A stretch of DNA of 64,000 nucleotides from JAABRB01 sp041617635 (GTDB lineage: Bacteria > Pseudomonadota > Gammaproteobacteria > Burkholderiales > SG8-39): assembly GCA_041617635.1 (NCBI GenBank), contig JBFJOO010000004.1, forward strand, positions 1-64,000, written 5' to 3'. Below, piece after piece: positions 1-8,993 of this stretch. Position 1 is the first letter of the stretch. The number at the start of each line of letters is the position of its first letter. Both the position numbers and the translations under genes were made by a program. The notes under the pieces are model-generated. The model did not search any database, had not been told where the DNA came from, and saw nothing but the letters and a program-made list of their open reading frames with translations.

Positions 1-823
<823 letters not shown>

Positions 824-1980
824 TTCCCCGCTGCTTTCATCATTTCCACGAACCGATCGAAGAGGTAGCCGATGTCTTGTGGGCCGGGGCTCGCCTCGGG
901 GTGGCCTTGGAAACAGAATGCCGGGCGATCGGTGCGCGCCAGGCCCTGGAGGCTGCCGTCGAACAGCGACACGTGCGTCGGGCGCAAGGTCGCGGGAAGC
1001 GTGGCTTGGTCCACAGCAAAGCCGTGGTTCTGGTTGGTGATGGCGACCCGACCGCTGTCGAGATCCTTCACCGGGTGGTTCGCCCCATGGTGGCCGAACT
1101 TCATCTTCAGGGTCCGTGCGCCGGACGCGAGACCCATCAACTGATGGCCCAGGCAGATTCCGAACACCGGGATGCGGGTCGACTCGAGGATCTCCCGGAT
1201 CGCCGCGATGGCGTAGGCGCACGGCTCCGGATCGCCCGGACCATTGGAGAGAAACACACCGTCCGGCGTGCTTGCCAGCACTTCCGCTGCGGGAGTCTGC
1301 GCCGGGAACACCGTGATCCGGCATCCGCGGTCCGCGAGCATCCGCAGGATGTTGCGCTTCACGCCGAAGTCGTAGGCGGCAACTTTGAATCCGGCCGCGC
1401 CCGCCTGACGATACGTTTCGCCGCGCCGCCAGCTCCCCTCGGTCCAGGCGTAGCGTTCGGTCGTGGACACCACCTTCGCGAGATCGAGACCGGCCATGCT
1501 CGGGCACGCGCGGGCACGCGCCACTGCCTCGGCGGCGTCCGCTCCGCTCAGGATGCAGCCGTTCTGCGCCCCCTTCTCACGTAGCAGGCGCGTCAGTCGG
1601 CGCGTGTCCAGCCCCGCGATCGCCACGATGTTTCCACGCTTGAGGTAATCCGGCAGATCCCACTGCGCGCGCCAGCTCGAGACCCGAACCGGAAGATCAC
1701 GGATCACGAGTCCGGCCGCGTAGATCCGCGTCGACTCCTCGTCCTCGTGATTGGCTCCAGTGTTGCCGACGTGCGGTGTTGTCAGCGTGACGATCTGGCC
1801 GCAATACGACGGGTCGGTGAGGATCTCCTGGTAGCCCGTCATGGCGGTGTTGAACACCACCTCGCCCACCGCGGCGCCCGGCGCGCCGATCGATCTCCCT
1901 CGAAAAACCGTTCCGTCGGCGAGCGCGAGAACGGCTGGCGAGGACGGATCGTTCACGATGCAGCGTGCGGTTGATGTGAA

Positions 1981-2008
1981 AACGGGACAGGCCTCTGCCC
2001 ATCCCGTT
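1981..2008 (-). promoter_or_regulatory. Leader hairpin upstream of carA, possible attenuator
   Basis: In the carA leader RNA AACGGGA (2002-2008) pairs with TCCCGTT (1981-1987), with further G/C pairing inside, and the 3' arm is followed by a short T run (GTTTTC). It lies about 25 nt before the GTG start and downstream of the TATAAT at 2019-2024. A pyrimidine-responsive attenuator is an inference; the T run is short for a strong terminator. Confidence 0.4.
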
Positions 2009-2018
2009 CGTGGCGCGC

Positions 2019-2024
2019 ATTATA
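2019..2024 (-). promoter_or_regulatory. Probable -10 element of the carAB promoter
   Basis: A perfect TATAAT on the minus strand lies 63 nt upstream of the carA start in otherwise GC-rich DNA. No good TTGACA-like -35 is seen at 16-18 nt spacing, so the promoter may depend on an activator or an upstream element. Confidence 0.5.
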
Positions 2025-2204
2025 GCTTGATCGTGTAATTGCCGGAGCAGTTTGTCGCTTACGCGGCGCGCAGTTCGGTGTGCTCGCCGAATGCACCAAA
2101 CACGTGCGCGAGTCGGGTCAATTGTGGGGCGAGGCGGCCCGTAGAGGCGCAGTGCCGTGGTCAGCGCCGAAAAAAGGCGGCGGTTCTCTAGGGCCCACGC
2201 AAAG

Positions 2205-2401
2205 CGCAGGCGTGCCTCGGGTCAGCGTCCGATGCCTGGCCGGCGCCTTTGGGCCGCGCCCTCCGTCATGGGTGGTTTGTGCGCGGGTAGTCGTGGGTTG
2301 ACTGCCCGCCGCAAACCGGGACCCATAGGAGGGCACGCTTGCGGCCCTAGGCGACGGACGGGCATGGCTGCTGACCCGCTATCCCTCGAGGGCGACTTGC
2401 G
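2205..2401 (+). ncRNA. Candidate rod-shaped structured RNA between dapB and carA
   Basis: This stretch can fold into one continuous rod. Paired arms from the outside in are 2218-2226/2370-2378 (CGGGTCAGC with GCTGACCCG), 2232-2247/2350-2365, 2251-2257/2341-2347, 2258-2264/2328-2334, 2268-2273/2321-2326, 2274-2281/2310-2317 and 2283-2292/2300-2309, closing on a 7-nt loop (2293-2299). That is about 61 pairs in 161 nt, with weaker pairing further out to about 2205 and 2401. Three pairs (2237-2360, 2280-2311, 2288-2304) are G-U on the plus strand but A-C mismatches on the minus strand, so I assign plus. I see no convincing promoter or U-tract. No protein-coding explanation is credible. It could be a conserved small RNA, a cis element or a non-autonomous repeat. 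Confidence 0.45.
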
Positions 2402-2402
2402 G

Positions 2403-3206
2403 CTAACGCAATCCCAGGACATCCTGCATGTCGTAGAGGCCGGGCGATCTGCCCTGCAGATAGCGCGCGGCGCGCAGCGCGCCCAGCGCATAGGTCGCGC
2501 GGCTTGCCGAGCGGACCACGAGCTCGATCCGCTCCCCGGTGCCGGCGAACATCACGGTGTGCTCGCCGACGATGTCGCCGCCGCGCACGGCGTGAAAACC
2601 GATCGCGGCGCGGGGTCGCTCCCCGGTCTCGCCCGCGCGACCATGGACGGCGTTCGACCCGAGGTCGCGGCCGAGAGCCTGCGCCGCGATCTCGCCGATG
2701 CGCAGCGCAGTGCCCGAAGGCGCGTCCACCTTGTGCCGGTGATGCGCCTCGATGATCTCGACATCGAACTCTTCGCCAAGCGCGCGCGCCGCAACATCGA
2801 CCAGCTTGAAGAGGACGTTCACTCCGACCGCAAAATTGGGGGCCATAGCGATCGGAATTCGCTTTGCTGCATCCGCGATTCGCTCCCGCTGCCGGTCGCT
2901 GAAACCGGTGGTGCCGATCACGACCGCCTTGCCCGCTGTCGCGCAGGCTTCCGCGTGGGCGATCGCCCCGTCAGGGCGGGTGAAATCGATCAGGCAGTCG
3001 ACTGCCGCAACGGCCGCGCCGATGTCCGCGGTGACGGAAACGCCGGTCTTGATTCCAAGCGAGTCTCCGGCGTCAGCGCCGAGCGCGGGAGAGCCGGAGA
3101 TCTCCAGCGCCGCCGCAAGCGTTAGGTCCTGCGCGCCCAGGGTCGCTTCGATCAGCGAGCGACCCATCCGCCCGCTCGCTCCGGCAATGGCGACGCGCAA
3201 GCTCAA
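2403..3206 (-). CDS. dapB: 4-hydroxy-tetrahydrodipicolinate reductase
   Basis: DapB carries out the NAD(P)H-dependent reduction step of the diaminopimelate/lysine pathway in the cytoplasm. The 267-residue length is typical. The N-terminal Rossmann loop reads VAIAGASGRMGRSLIEA, and the hallmark active-site and substrate-binding segment EAHHRHKVDAPSGTA is intact (about residues 155-170). It starts 4 nt after the bamE stop, so the two are probably co-transcribed. The stop lies at the edge of the rod-shaped structured region. Confidence 0.97.
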   Translation of the reverse strand: MSLRVAIAGASGRMGRSLIEATLGAQDLTLAAALEISGSPALGADAGDSLGIKTGVSVTADIGAAVAAVDCLIDFTRPDGAIAHAEACATAGKAVVIGTTGFSDRQRERIADAAKRIPIAMAPNFAVGVNVLFKLVDVAARALGEEFDVEIIEAHHRHKVDAPSGTALRIGEIAAQALGRDLGSNAVHGRAGETGERPRAAIGFHAVRGGDIVGEHTVMFAGTGERIELVVRSASRATYALGALRAARYLQGRSPGLYDMQDVLGLR

Positions 3207-3210
3207 ACTC

Positions 3211-3603
3211 CTACTTGTTCTCCGCCGTGCGGCCGGGACCTCTCCCGCGTGGGACGACGTCGCCCTCCACCCGCTCGAGCCGGCCCTCCTTGTCGAAAAA
3301 CAGCGTCAACCGCCGTTCCTCCTTGATCGAGGACGTGCGCGCGGGTTGCAGGGTATAGACGTAATCCCAGCGGTCCGCATGAAAGATGTCGGTGACGAGC
3401 GGCGTGCCGAGCACGAATCGCGCCTGATCCTTGGTCATGCCGGGCTTGAGCTGGGAAACGCTCTCCTGGGACACGAGATTGCCCTGCTGCACCTCGATCC
3501 GATACACGAGGGGGCCGCACGCGCTCAGCATGATCGCGCACGCGAGGATCCCGCAGACGCTCTGCACCTGGTCGACGAGCGGGCTGGCAAGGAGGCGGCA
3601 CAT
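3211..3603 (-). CDS. bamE: Outer membrane assembly lipoprotein BamE (SmpA/OmlA)
   Basis: BamE is a small lipoprotein of the BAM complex that inserts beta-barrel proteins into the outer membrane. The 130-residue product has a signal sequence ending in the lipobox LSAC (lipidated Cys29), followed by the family core with QLKPGMTKDQARFVLGTP and a WDYVYTL strand. The first ATG gives a somewhat long signal sequence, so an internal start is possible. It is divergent from fur across 72 nt, an arrangement known in other beta- and gammaproteobacteria. Confidence 0.93.
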   Translation of the reverse strand: MCRLLASPLVDQVQSVCGILACAIMLSACGPLVYRIEVQQGNLVSQESVSQLKPGMTKDQARFVLGTPLVTDIFHADRWDYVYTLQPARTSSIKEERRLTLFFDKEGRLERVEGDVVPRGRGPGRTAENK

Positions 3604-3675
3604 GGCTCGATCGAGGCGCGTTCTCGGAGGCCGGCAAAGCCGCTATGATACCGGAGTCCCGAGCGGATTCCCCTA

Positions 3676-4125
3676 ATGACCAACGCCGCCGACCTGAAGA
3701 ACATCGGCCTCAAGGCGACATTGCCGCGGCTGAGGATCCTCGAGCTCTTCGAGCGCAGCGAGGTGCGCCACCTGACGGCCGAGGACGTGTACCGGATGCT
3801 GTCCGCCGACGGTCACGATGTCGGACTGGCCACCGTGTACCGCGTGCTGACGCAATTCGAGCAGGCCGGTCTCCTGCAGCGGCATCACTTCGAGTCGGGC
3901 AAGGCGGTGTTCGAGCTCAATGACTCGAGCCATCACGACCATCTGGTATGCCTGGATTGCGGCAGGGTCGAGGAGTTCTACGATGCCGAGATCGAAAAGC
4001 GCCAGCTGCGGGTGGCCAAGGAACGGGGTTTCGCCATCCGCGAGCACTCGCTTTACATCTATGCGGCCTGCACCCGGCAAGGCTGCCCGCATCGCCCGGC
4101 GGGCGACGCGCTCGACGACGCGTAG
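3676..4125 (+). CDS. fur: Ferric uptake regulator
   Basis: Fur is the iron-sensing dimeric repressor that binds GATAATGATAATCATTATC-like boxes. The 149-residue protein has an N-terminal winged helix with TVYRVLTQFEQAGLL as recognition region, and metal ligands HHDH (residues 86-89), Cys92/Cys95 and the C-terminal pair Cys132/Cys137. Fur-box-like sequences occur in this window at 54285 and 57294, upstream of the ferric iron transporter genes, which are its likely local targets. Confidence 0.97.
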   Translation: MTNAADLKNIGLKATLPRLRILELFERSEVRHLTAEDVYRMLSADGHDVGLATVYRVLTQFEQAGLLQRHHFESGKAVFELNDSSHHDHLVCLDCGRVEEFYDAEIEKRQLRVAKERGFAIREHSLYIYAACTRQGCPHRPAGDALDDA

Positions 4126-4145
4126 TCGGCCTGACCGACGCCCGA

Positions 4146-4634
4146 TCAGGGCGAGATGGCTTCCGAGAACGCCGAGTCGCGATAGACCACGATGTGCGTG
4201 AGGGTGCCGTTCTTGGTGTCGAACACGGCGTCCGCGAGCATCTCGAACGTGCCATCCATCCAGCGATAGGTCCAGGCTTGCGTCGCCGTGCGCTGGAACG
4301 ACATGCGCTCGATCGGCGGGCCGAGCTGATCGAGGACGGCAGCCTCGGTCGCGCCCTTCGGCACGGAATTAAAATTCATCCTGGTGAGCACCTGGGAATA
4401 GTCCGTGACCGCCCCCCCGGCGCCGAAGACCACGCGATAGGTGAAAAAGCTCGAGGGCCCGGTCACGTAATACCAGGCTGCGTCGCCGGAGCCGAGCTTG
4501 CGCTCGACTGCCGGAGCTCCGAGCTTGGCCCGTACGTCGCTTTGCCTTGCGCCGTTCTGGACCGACTGGGGCCCGGGAAACGCGGCGCACCCGGTCAGGG
4601 TCAGTGCGAAAATCAGGGTCGGAACGAGCTTCAT
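4146..4634 (-). CDS. Lipoprotein with two BamE-like repeats
   Basis: The start at 4632-4634 is chosen because MKLVPTLIFALTLTGCAAF forms a lipoprotein signal (lipidated Cys16) and a GGAGG lies just upstream; longer readings lack a signal. The 162-residue product has two similar segments, one with GARQSDVRAKLGAP and one with GATEAAVLDQLGPP, each followed by an aromatic W-Y strand. This is the pattern of the BamE/OmlA fold in tandem. The exact function is unknown. It is convergent with fur (20 nt apart) and divergent from sixA. Confidence 0.75.
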   Translation of the reverse strand: MKLVPTLIFALTLTGCAAFPGPQSVQNGARQSDVRAKLGAPAVERKLGSGDAAWYYVTGPSSFFTYRVVFGAGGAVTDYSQVLTRMNFNSVPKGATEAAVLDQLGPPIERMSFQRTATQAWTYRWMDGTFEMLADAVFDTKNGTLTHIVVYRDSAFSEAISP

Positions 4635-4714
4635 GGAGTGCCTCCAGCGGATGGCGCACACGATGCGACGAAAGGAGGTGGATTGCAACTCATACGGAGC
4701 AAACGTTGGCGCAG

Positions 4715-5167
4715 ATGAATTTAATCCTGTGGCGCCATGCCGATGCCGAAGACGGCATGCCGGACGCGGCGCGAGCACTCACGGACAAGGGACGCAAGCA
4801 GGCGAAAACCGTCGCCAAATGGCTCAGGAAGCGACTGCCGGCGGATTGCGTGATCCTGGTGAGTCCGGCAACGCGCGCCCGCCAGACCGCAGAGGCGCTG
4901 CACCTCGCGTATGAGACGGCTCTGGCACTGGACGTCGGCGCGTCGCCGAGTCAGGTGTTGGCCGCGACCGGCTGGCCCCGCCGCGATGGGACCGTGCTCG
5001 TCGTCGGGCACCAACCGACGCTCGGCCAGGTCGCGGCGCAGCTGCTCGCCGGCACGGACGCTGCGTGGTCGATCAAGAAGGCAGCGGTGTGGTGGTTCGA
5101 AAGCCGCACGCGAGAGGGGCGCGACCAGGCGATCCTGCGATCGGCGATCGATCCGGACCTGATCTGA
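4715..5167 (+). CDS. sixA: Phosphohistidine phosphatase, SixA family
   Basis: The 150-residue protein belongs to the histidine phosphatase superfamily. It opens MNLILWRHADAEDG with the catalytic RHA motif, has the conserved SPATRARQTAEAL segment, and the second catalytic His in VVGHQPTLG. SixA removes phosphate from histidine on phosphotransfer proteins; the substrate here is not shown. The ATG at 4715 is preferred because it matches the family start. A perfect AAAGGAGGTG at 4671-4680 lies 34 nt upstream, too far for this ATG and with no ATG or GTG at proper spacing. Confidence 0.85.
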   Translation: MNLILWRHADAEDGMPDAARALTDKGRKQAKTVAKWLRKRLPADCVILVSPATRARQTAEALHLAYETALALDVGASPSQVLAATGWPRRDGTVLVVGHQPTLGQVAAQLLAGTDAAWSIKKAAVWWFESRTREGRDQAILRSAIDPDLI

Positions 5168-5177
5168 GCCGAGCGAA

Positions 5178-6677
5178 CTACCCGGCGGCCTTCGTGCGTG
5201 CCGCGGCGATCGATTCGATCACGAGCTTGAGGCCGAATGCTTTCCACTCTTCCGCCTCCGCCTCCAGCGCGGCGGCGGTGAGTGGATGCGCGTCCAGCCA
5301 AGCGGCGGGCACCTCGATCTCGAATCCGCTTCCCGTCGCGCGGCAACCGATCGGGGGCATCAGCACGTCCGCGCGATGACGGAAGAAAAGCGCGGCGAGG
5401 CGCAGGCAGAACAGCACCAGCCAGTCGGCGCTCTTGACCGGGAGCGCCTCCAGCTTCGCCAGCCTGCCGCGATGCGCCAGCACGAGGCGCGCCAGGCGCG
5501 CCTGCTCATCGCGCGAGAACCCCGGCATGTCGGCGTTCGAGAGGATGTACGCGGAGTGCTTGTGATATCCGGCGTGCGCGATCGTGAGGCCGATCTCGTG
5601 CAGGGCCGCTGCCCAGGAAAGCATGTACCGATCCACCTCGCGGGCGCGCGGCGCGAGGTTCGCGTACAGCGCGCGCGCGAGCTCGCCAATGCGGTGCGCC
5701 TGCGCTTCATCCACGTGGTAGCGCCGCATGAAGCTCTTCACGGTGAGCTCGCGCATGTCGTGATGCTGCACGCGCCCCATCAGATCATGGAGCACCCCCT
5801 GTCTCAACGCACCCTCGGAGACGTCCATCGCGTCGATGCCGAGCACCGAGAGCACTGCGCCGAGGATCGCGACCCCGCCCGCCAGGATCGGCTTGCGATC
5901 CTCGCGCAGCCCGGGCAAGGTCAAGCGATCGACGTTCCCCGCCTTGATCAGCCGATCGCGCAGTTTCTCGAGACCCTGCGCACTGATGCCCTGCTCGCTC
6001 CAGCCGCTGGCCACCAGCACGCTCGCGATGGATTTCGCGGTGCCCGACGACCCCACCGCTCGGCGCCATCCCGCCCGGCGATACGCCTTCACGATGCTCT
6101 CCACCTCGTTCGAGGCCGCCAGCTCGGCCTTTTTCATCGCCGACTTGTCGACGCGTGCGTCGGGAAAATACCGGAGGCTATAGCTCACGCAACCCATCGG
6201 CAGGCTTTCCATCAGCTCGGGTTCGTAGCCCGTGCCGATGATCACTTCCGTGGATCCACCACCGATATCCACGACCAGCCGGCGATGCTCGGACGCCGGG
6301 AGCGTGTGAGAGACGCCCAGATAGATGAGACGCGCCTCCTCGCGGCCGAAGATGACCTCGATCGGAAAGCCGAGCGCCTCGCGCGCCTCGGCGAGGAACT
6401 GCGGCGCGTTCTTCGCGACCCGCAACGTATTGGTGCCCACCGCGCGAACGGATTCGGCCTCGAATCCGCGCAATCGCTCGCCGAAACGGGCCAGCGCCTC
6501 GAGCGCTCGCAGCTGGGTGACGCGATCGATCTTCCGGTCGCGCGTCAGCCCCGCGCCCAATCGCACCGGCTCGCGGAGCCCGTCCAGCATGTAGACCTGG
6601 CCTTCCACCACCCGCCCGACCTGGAGGTGGAAGCTGTTCGAGCCGAGATCGACTGCGGCAAGGGTGTTGTTGAGCAC
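5178..6677 (-). CDS. ppx: Exopolyphosphatase (Ppx/GppA family)
   Basis: Ppx releases phosphate from polyphosphate ends; GppA relatives hydrolyse pppGpp. The protein shows the ASKHA ATPase-like fold motifs AAVDLGSNSFHLQVGRV near the N terminus, RAVGTNTLRVAKN and VVDIGGGSTEVIIG, and a C-terminal HD-like helical domain. The start at GTG 6675-6677 gives 499 residues, close to the usual 500-515; the frame stays open to 6857, so the start is uncertain. It is divergent from ppk1, the opposing polyphosphate kinase, across 200 nt. Confidence 0.92.
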   Translation of the reverse strand: MLNNTLAAVDLGSNSFHLQVGRVVEGQVYMLDGLREPVRLGAGLTRDRKIDRVTQLRALEALARFGERLRGFEAESVRAVGTNTLRVAKNAPQFLAEAREALGFPIEVIFGREEARLIYLGVSHTLPASEHRRLVVDIGGGSTEVIIGTGYEPELMESLPMGCVSYSLRYFPDARVDKSAMKKAELAASNEVESIVKAYRRAGWRRAVGSSGTAKSIASVLVASGWSEQGISAQGLEKLRDRLIKAGNVDRLTLPGLREDRKPILAGGVAILGAVLSVLGIDAMDVSEGALRQGVLHDLMGRVQHHDMRELTVKSFMRRYHVDEAQAHRIGELARALYANLAPRAREVDRYMLSWAAALHEIGLTIAHAGYHKHSAYILSNADMPGFSRDEQARLARLVLAHRGRLAKLEALPVKSADWLVLFCLRLAALFFRHRADVLMPPIGCRATGSGFEIEVPAAWLDAHPLTAAALEAEAEEWKAFGLKLVIESIAAARTKAAG

Positions 6678-6795
6678 GAGCGTCGCGGGGGCCAATTTGT
6701 CGCGGCGAACATAGCACCCGGCCGCACGGCCCGCAATGCGGACCACTGCCGCGGGTCGGGGCCGTGCGTTCCGCAAGGACGTGAATATTGCCAGC

Positions 6796-6811
6796 CGATT
6801 ACACTTAATCG
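6796..6811. promoter_or_regulatory. Inverted repeat between ppx and ppk1
   Basis: CGATTA-cact-TAATCG is a perfect 6-bp inverted repeat with a 4-nt spacer in the divergent promoter region of ppx and ppk1. It sits in a small AT-rich island. A dimeric regulator site is possible; the sequence is not an obvious Pho box. Confidence 0.3.
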
Positions 6812-6877
6812 TCGCACGCGACACGTGCCGATCGGCTCCATGTAGCTCGCGGAGCACCGTTCCGGTAGGCTCTCGTT

Positions 6878-8980
6878 ATGCTAGCGAAGACGGCTGCCCC
6901 GCCGAAGCACGTCCGAGCCCACTTCCTCAATCGCGAGCTCGGCATCCTCGAATTCCAGCGTCGCGTGCTCGCGCAAGCCGAGGACGAGTCCGTTCCGGTC
7001 CTCGAGCGCCTGCGTTTTCTGTGCATCGTTTCCTCGAACCTCGACGAGTTCTTCGAGATCCGCGTCGCGGGGCTCAAGGAGCAGATCAAGATGGATCTGC
7101 CCAGCGCGGACGCGGATGGGATGAGCCCCAGCGAAACGTTCGCTCAGGTCAGCAAGGTGGCGCATGAGCTCGTCGCGCGGCAGTACCAGTTGCTCAACGA
7201 CTCGATCTTGCCGGCGCTCGAGCGCGAGCGCATCCGGTTCTTGCGCAGGACGGAATTCAACGACACGCAGCGGGCTTGGGTGCGCGACTATTTCTTTCGC
7301 GAGATGCTCCCGGTGCTGACCCCGATCGGGCTCGACCCCGCCCATCCGTTTCCGCGCGTCTTCAACAAGAGCCTCAACTTCGCGGTCGAGCTCGAGGGCC
7401 GCGACGCCTTCGGCCGCGACGCGCGCGCCGCGATCGTCCAGGCGCCGCGCATCCTGCCGCGCGTGATTCCGCTGCCCACCGAGCTGGTCCCCGCGGGCGA
7501 GGTCCAGTTCGTCTTCCTGACGTCGATCCTCCACACGCACGTCGACGAGCTCTTCGCGGGCATGAAAGTGCGCGGCTGTTACCAGTTTCGCGTCACGCGG
7601 AATAGCGACCTGTTCGTCGAGGAGGAGGAGATCACGAATCTGCGCCTCGCTCTGCAGGGCGAGCTTACGCACCGCCACTTCGGCGACGCGGTCCGACTGG
7701 AGGTGGCCGACGACTGCTCGCCGGACATGTCCGAGTTCCTGCTCCAGCAGTTCGGTCTCGGCAACGAGGATGTCTATCGCGTCAACGGTCCGGTCAACCT
7801 GGTCCGCCTCATGCCCGTGCCGGATTCGGTCGACCGCCCGGATCTGCGTCACCCCCCGTTTCATCCCGGATTCCCGCCCGAGCTCGCCAAGCGTCCGGTG
7901 GACATGTTCGAGGTCATTCGCAGCGGCGACGTGCTGCTTCATCATCCCTTCCAGTCCTTCGCGCCGGTCGTCAGCTTCCTCGAGCAAGCCGCGGTGGATC
8001 CGAACGTCGTCGCGATCAAGCAGACCGTCTACCGCACGGGCACCGACTCGGTCCTCATGGAAGCGCTCATCAAGGCTGCGCGCAACGGCAAGGAAGTGAC
8101 CGCCGTGGTTGAGCTCAAGGCGCGCTTCGACGAGGAGGCCAACATCAATTGGGCGGCGCGACTTGAGGAGGTGGGTGCGCACGTCGTCTACGGAGTCGTA
8201 GGGCACAAGACGCACGCGAAAGCGCTGCTGGTCGTGCGCCGCGAGGAAGCGCGCCTGCGTCGCTACGCCCACCTGGGCACGGGCAACTACCATCCGCGCA
8301 CCGCACGCCTGTATACCGACTTCGGTCTCCTGACGGCCGACGAGCAGATGTGCTCGGATGTGAACAGCCTCTTCACCCAGGTAACGAGCCTCGGCCGCCC
8401 CGGCAAGCTCCATCATCTGTGGCAGTCGCCCTTCACGTTGCACACGAACGTGATCGACGCGATCCGCAACGAGGCGCGCCTCGCGAAGGAGGGAAAACCC
8501 GCGCGCATCATCGCGAAAATGAACGCGCTACTGGAGCCCGAGACCATCGAGGCGCTCTACGCGGCGTCCCAGTCCGGCGTCAAGATCGACCTGATCGTGC
8601 GCGGAGTGTGCGCCCTGAAGCCGGGCGTCCCGGAGCTGTCGGAGAACATCCGGGTGCGCTCGATCGTCGGGCGTTTCCTGGAGCACCACCGGGTGTTCTA
8701 CTTCCGCAACGACGACCGGCACGATGTCTATCTCTCGAGTGCCGACTGGATGGACCGCAATTTCTTCCGCCGCATCGAGATCGCGTTTCCGATCCTCGAC
8801 CGCAAGCTGCGCCAGCGTGTCATCAGGGAGGGGTTGAACGTCTACCTGGCCGACAACCTGCAGTCCTGGGAGATGAAGGCGGACGTCACGTACACGCGCC
8901 GGGTTCCCGGAAAACGCGAGGCAAACGACGCGCAGCAGAAACTGCTCGAGCTGCTCGCGGCGGCCACCAAGGTCGACTGA
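6878..8980 (+). CDS. ppk1: Polyphosphate kinase 1
   Basis: PPK1 reversibly transfers the gamma-phosphate of ATP to inorganic polyphosphate through a phosphohistidine. The 700-residue protein has the N domain beginning LNRELGILEFQRRVL, the head domain, and two C domains. The autophosphorylated histidine corresponds to His465 in YAHLGTGNYH, and the second conserved histidine region FLEHHRV lies at about 600-606. It is convergent with the CYTH-CHAD gene (14 nt apart), whose CHAD domain is a polyphosphate-binding module, so three adjacent genes concern polyphosphate. Confidence 0.97.
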   Translation: MLAKTAAPPKHVRAHFLNRELGILEFQRRVLAQAEDESVPVLERLRFLCIVSSNLDEFFEIRVAGLKEQIKMDLPSADADGMSPSETFAQVSKVAHELVARQYQLLNDSILPALERERIRFLRRTEFNDTQRAWVRDYFFREMLPVLTPIGLDPAHPFPRVFNKSLNFAVELEGRDAFGRDARAAIVQAPRILPRVIPLPTELVPAGEVQFVFLTSILHTHVDELFAGMKVRGCYQFRVTRNSDLFVEEEEITNLRLALQGELTHRHFGDAVRLEVADDCSPDMSEFLLQQFGLGNEDVYRVNGPVNLVRLMPVPDSVDRPDLRHPPFHPGFPPELAKRPVDMFEVIRSGDVLLHHPFQSFAPVVSFLEQAAVDPNVVAIKQTVYRTGTDSVLMEALIKAARNGKEVTAVVELKARFDEEANINWAARLEEVGAHVVYGVVGHKTHAKALLVVRREEARLRRYAHLGTGNYHPRTARLYTDFGLLTADEQMCSDVNSLFTQVTSLGRPGKLHHLWQSPFTLHTNVIDAIRNEARLAKEGKPARIIAKMNALLEPETIEALYAASQSGVKIDLIVRGVCALKPGVPELSENIRVRSIVGRFLEHHRVFYFRNDDRHDVYLSSADWMDRNFFRRIEIAFPILDRKLRQRVIREGLNVYLADNLQSWEMKADVTYTRRVPGKREANDAQQKLLELLAAATKVD

Positions 8981-8993
8981 GGGGGATCGCAAT

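Noticed and set aside
2118..2336. A 72-codon minus-strand open frame, and longer plus-strand frames, through the carA-dapB gap
   Set aside because: They coincide with both arms of the rod-shaped structure, have arginine/proline-rich composition typical of GC-rich non-coding frames and no ribosome site; an RNA or repeat explains the region better.
2205..2401. 6S RNA
   Set aside because: The size is similar, but the terminal arm is much longer and there is no large central bubble; I could not align it with remembered 6S sequences. Kept as an alternative to test, not as the call.
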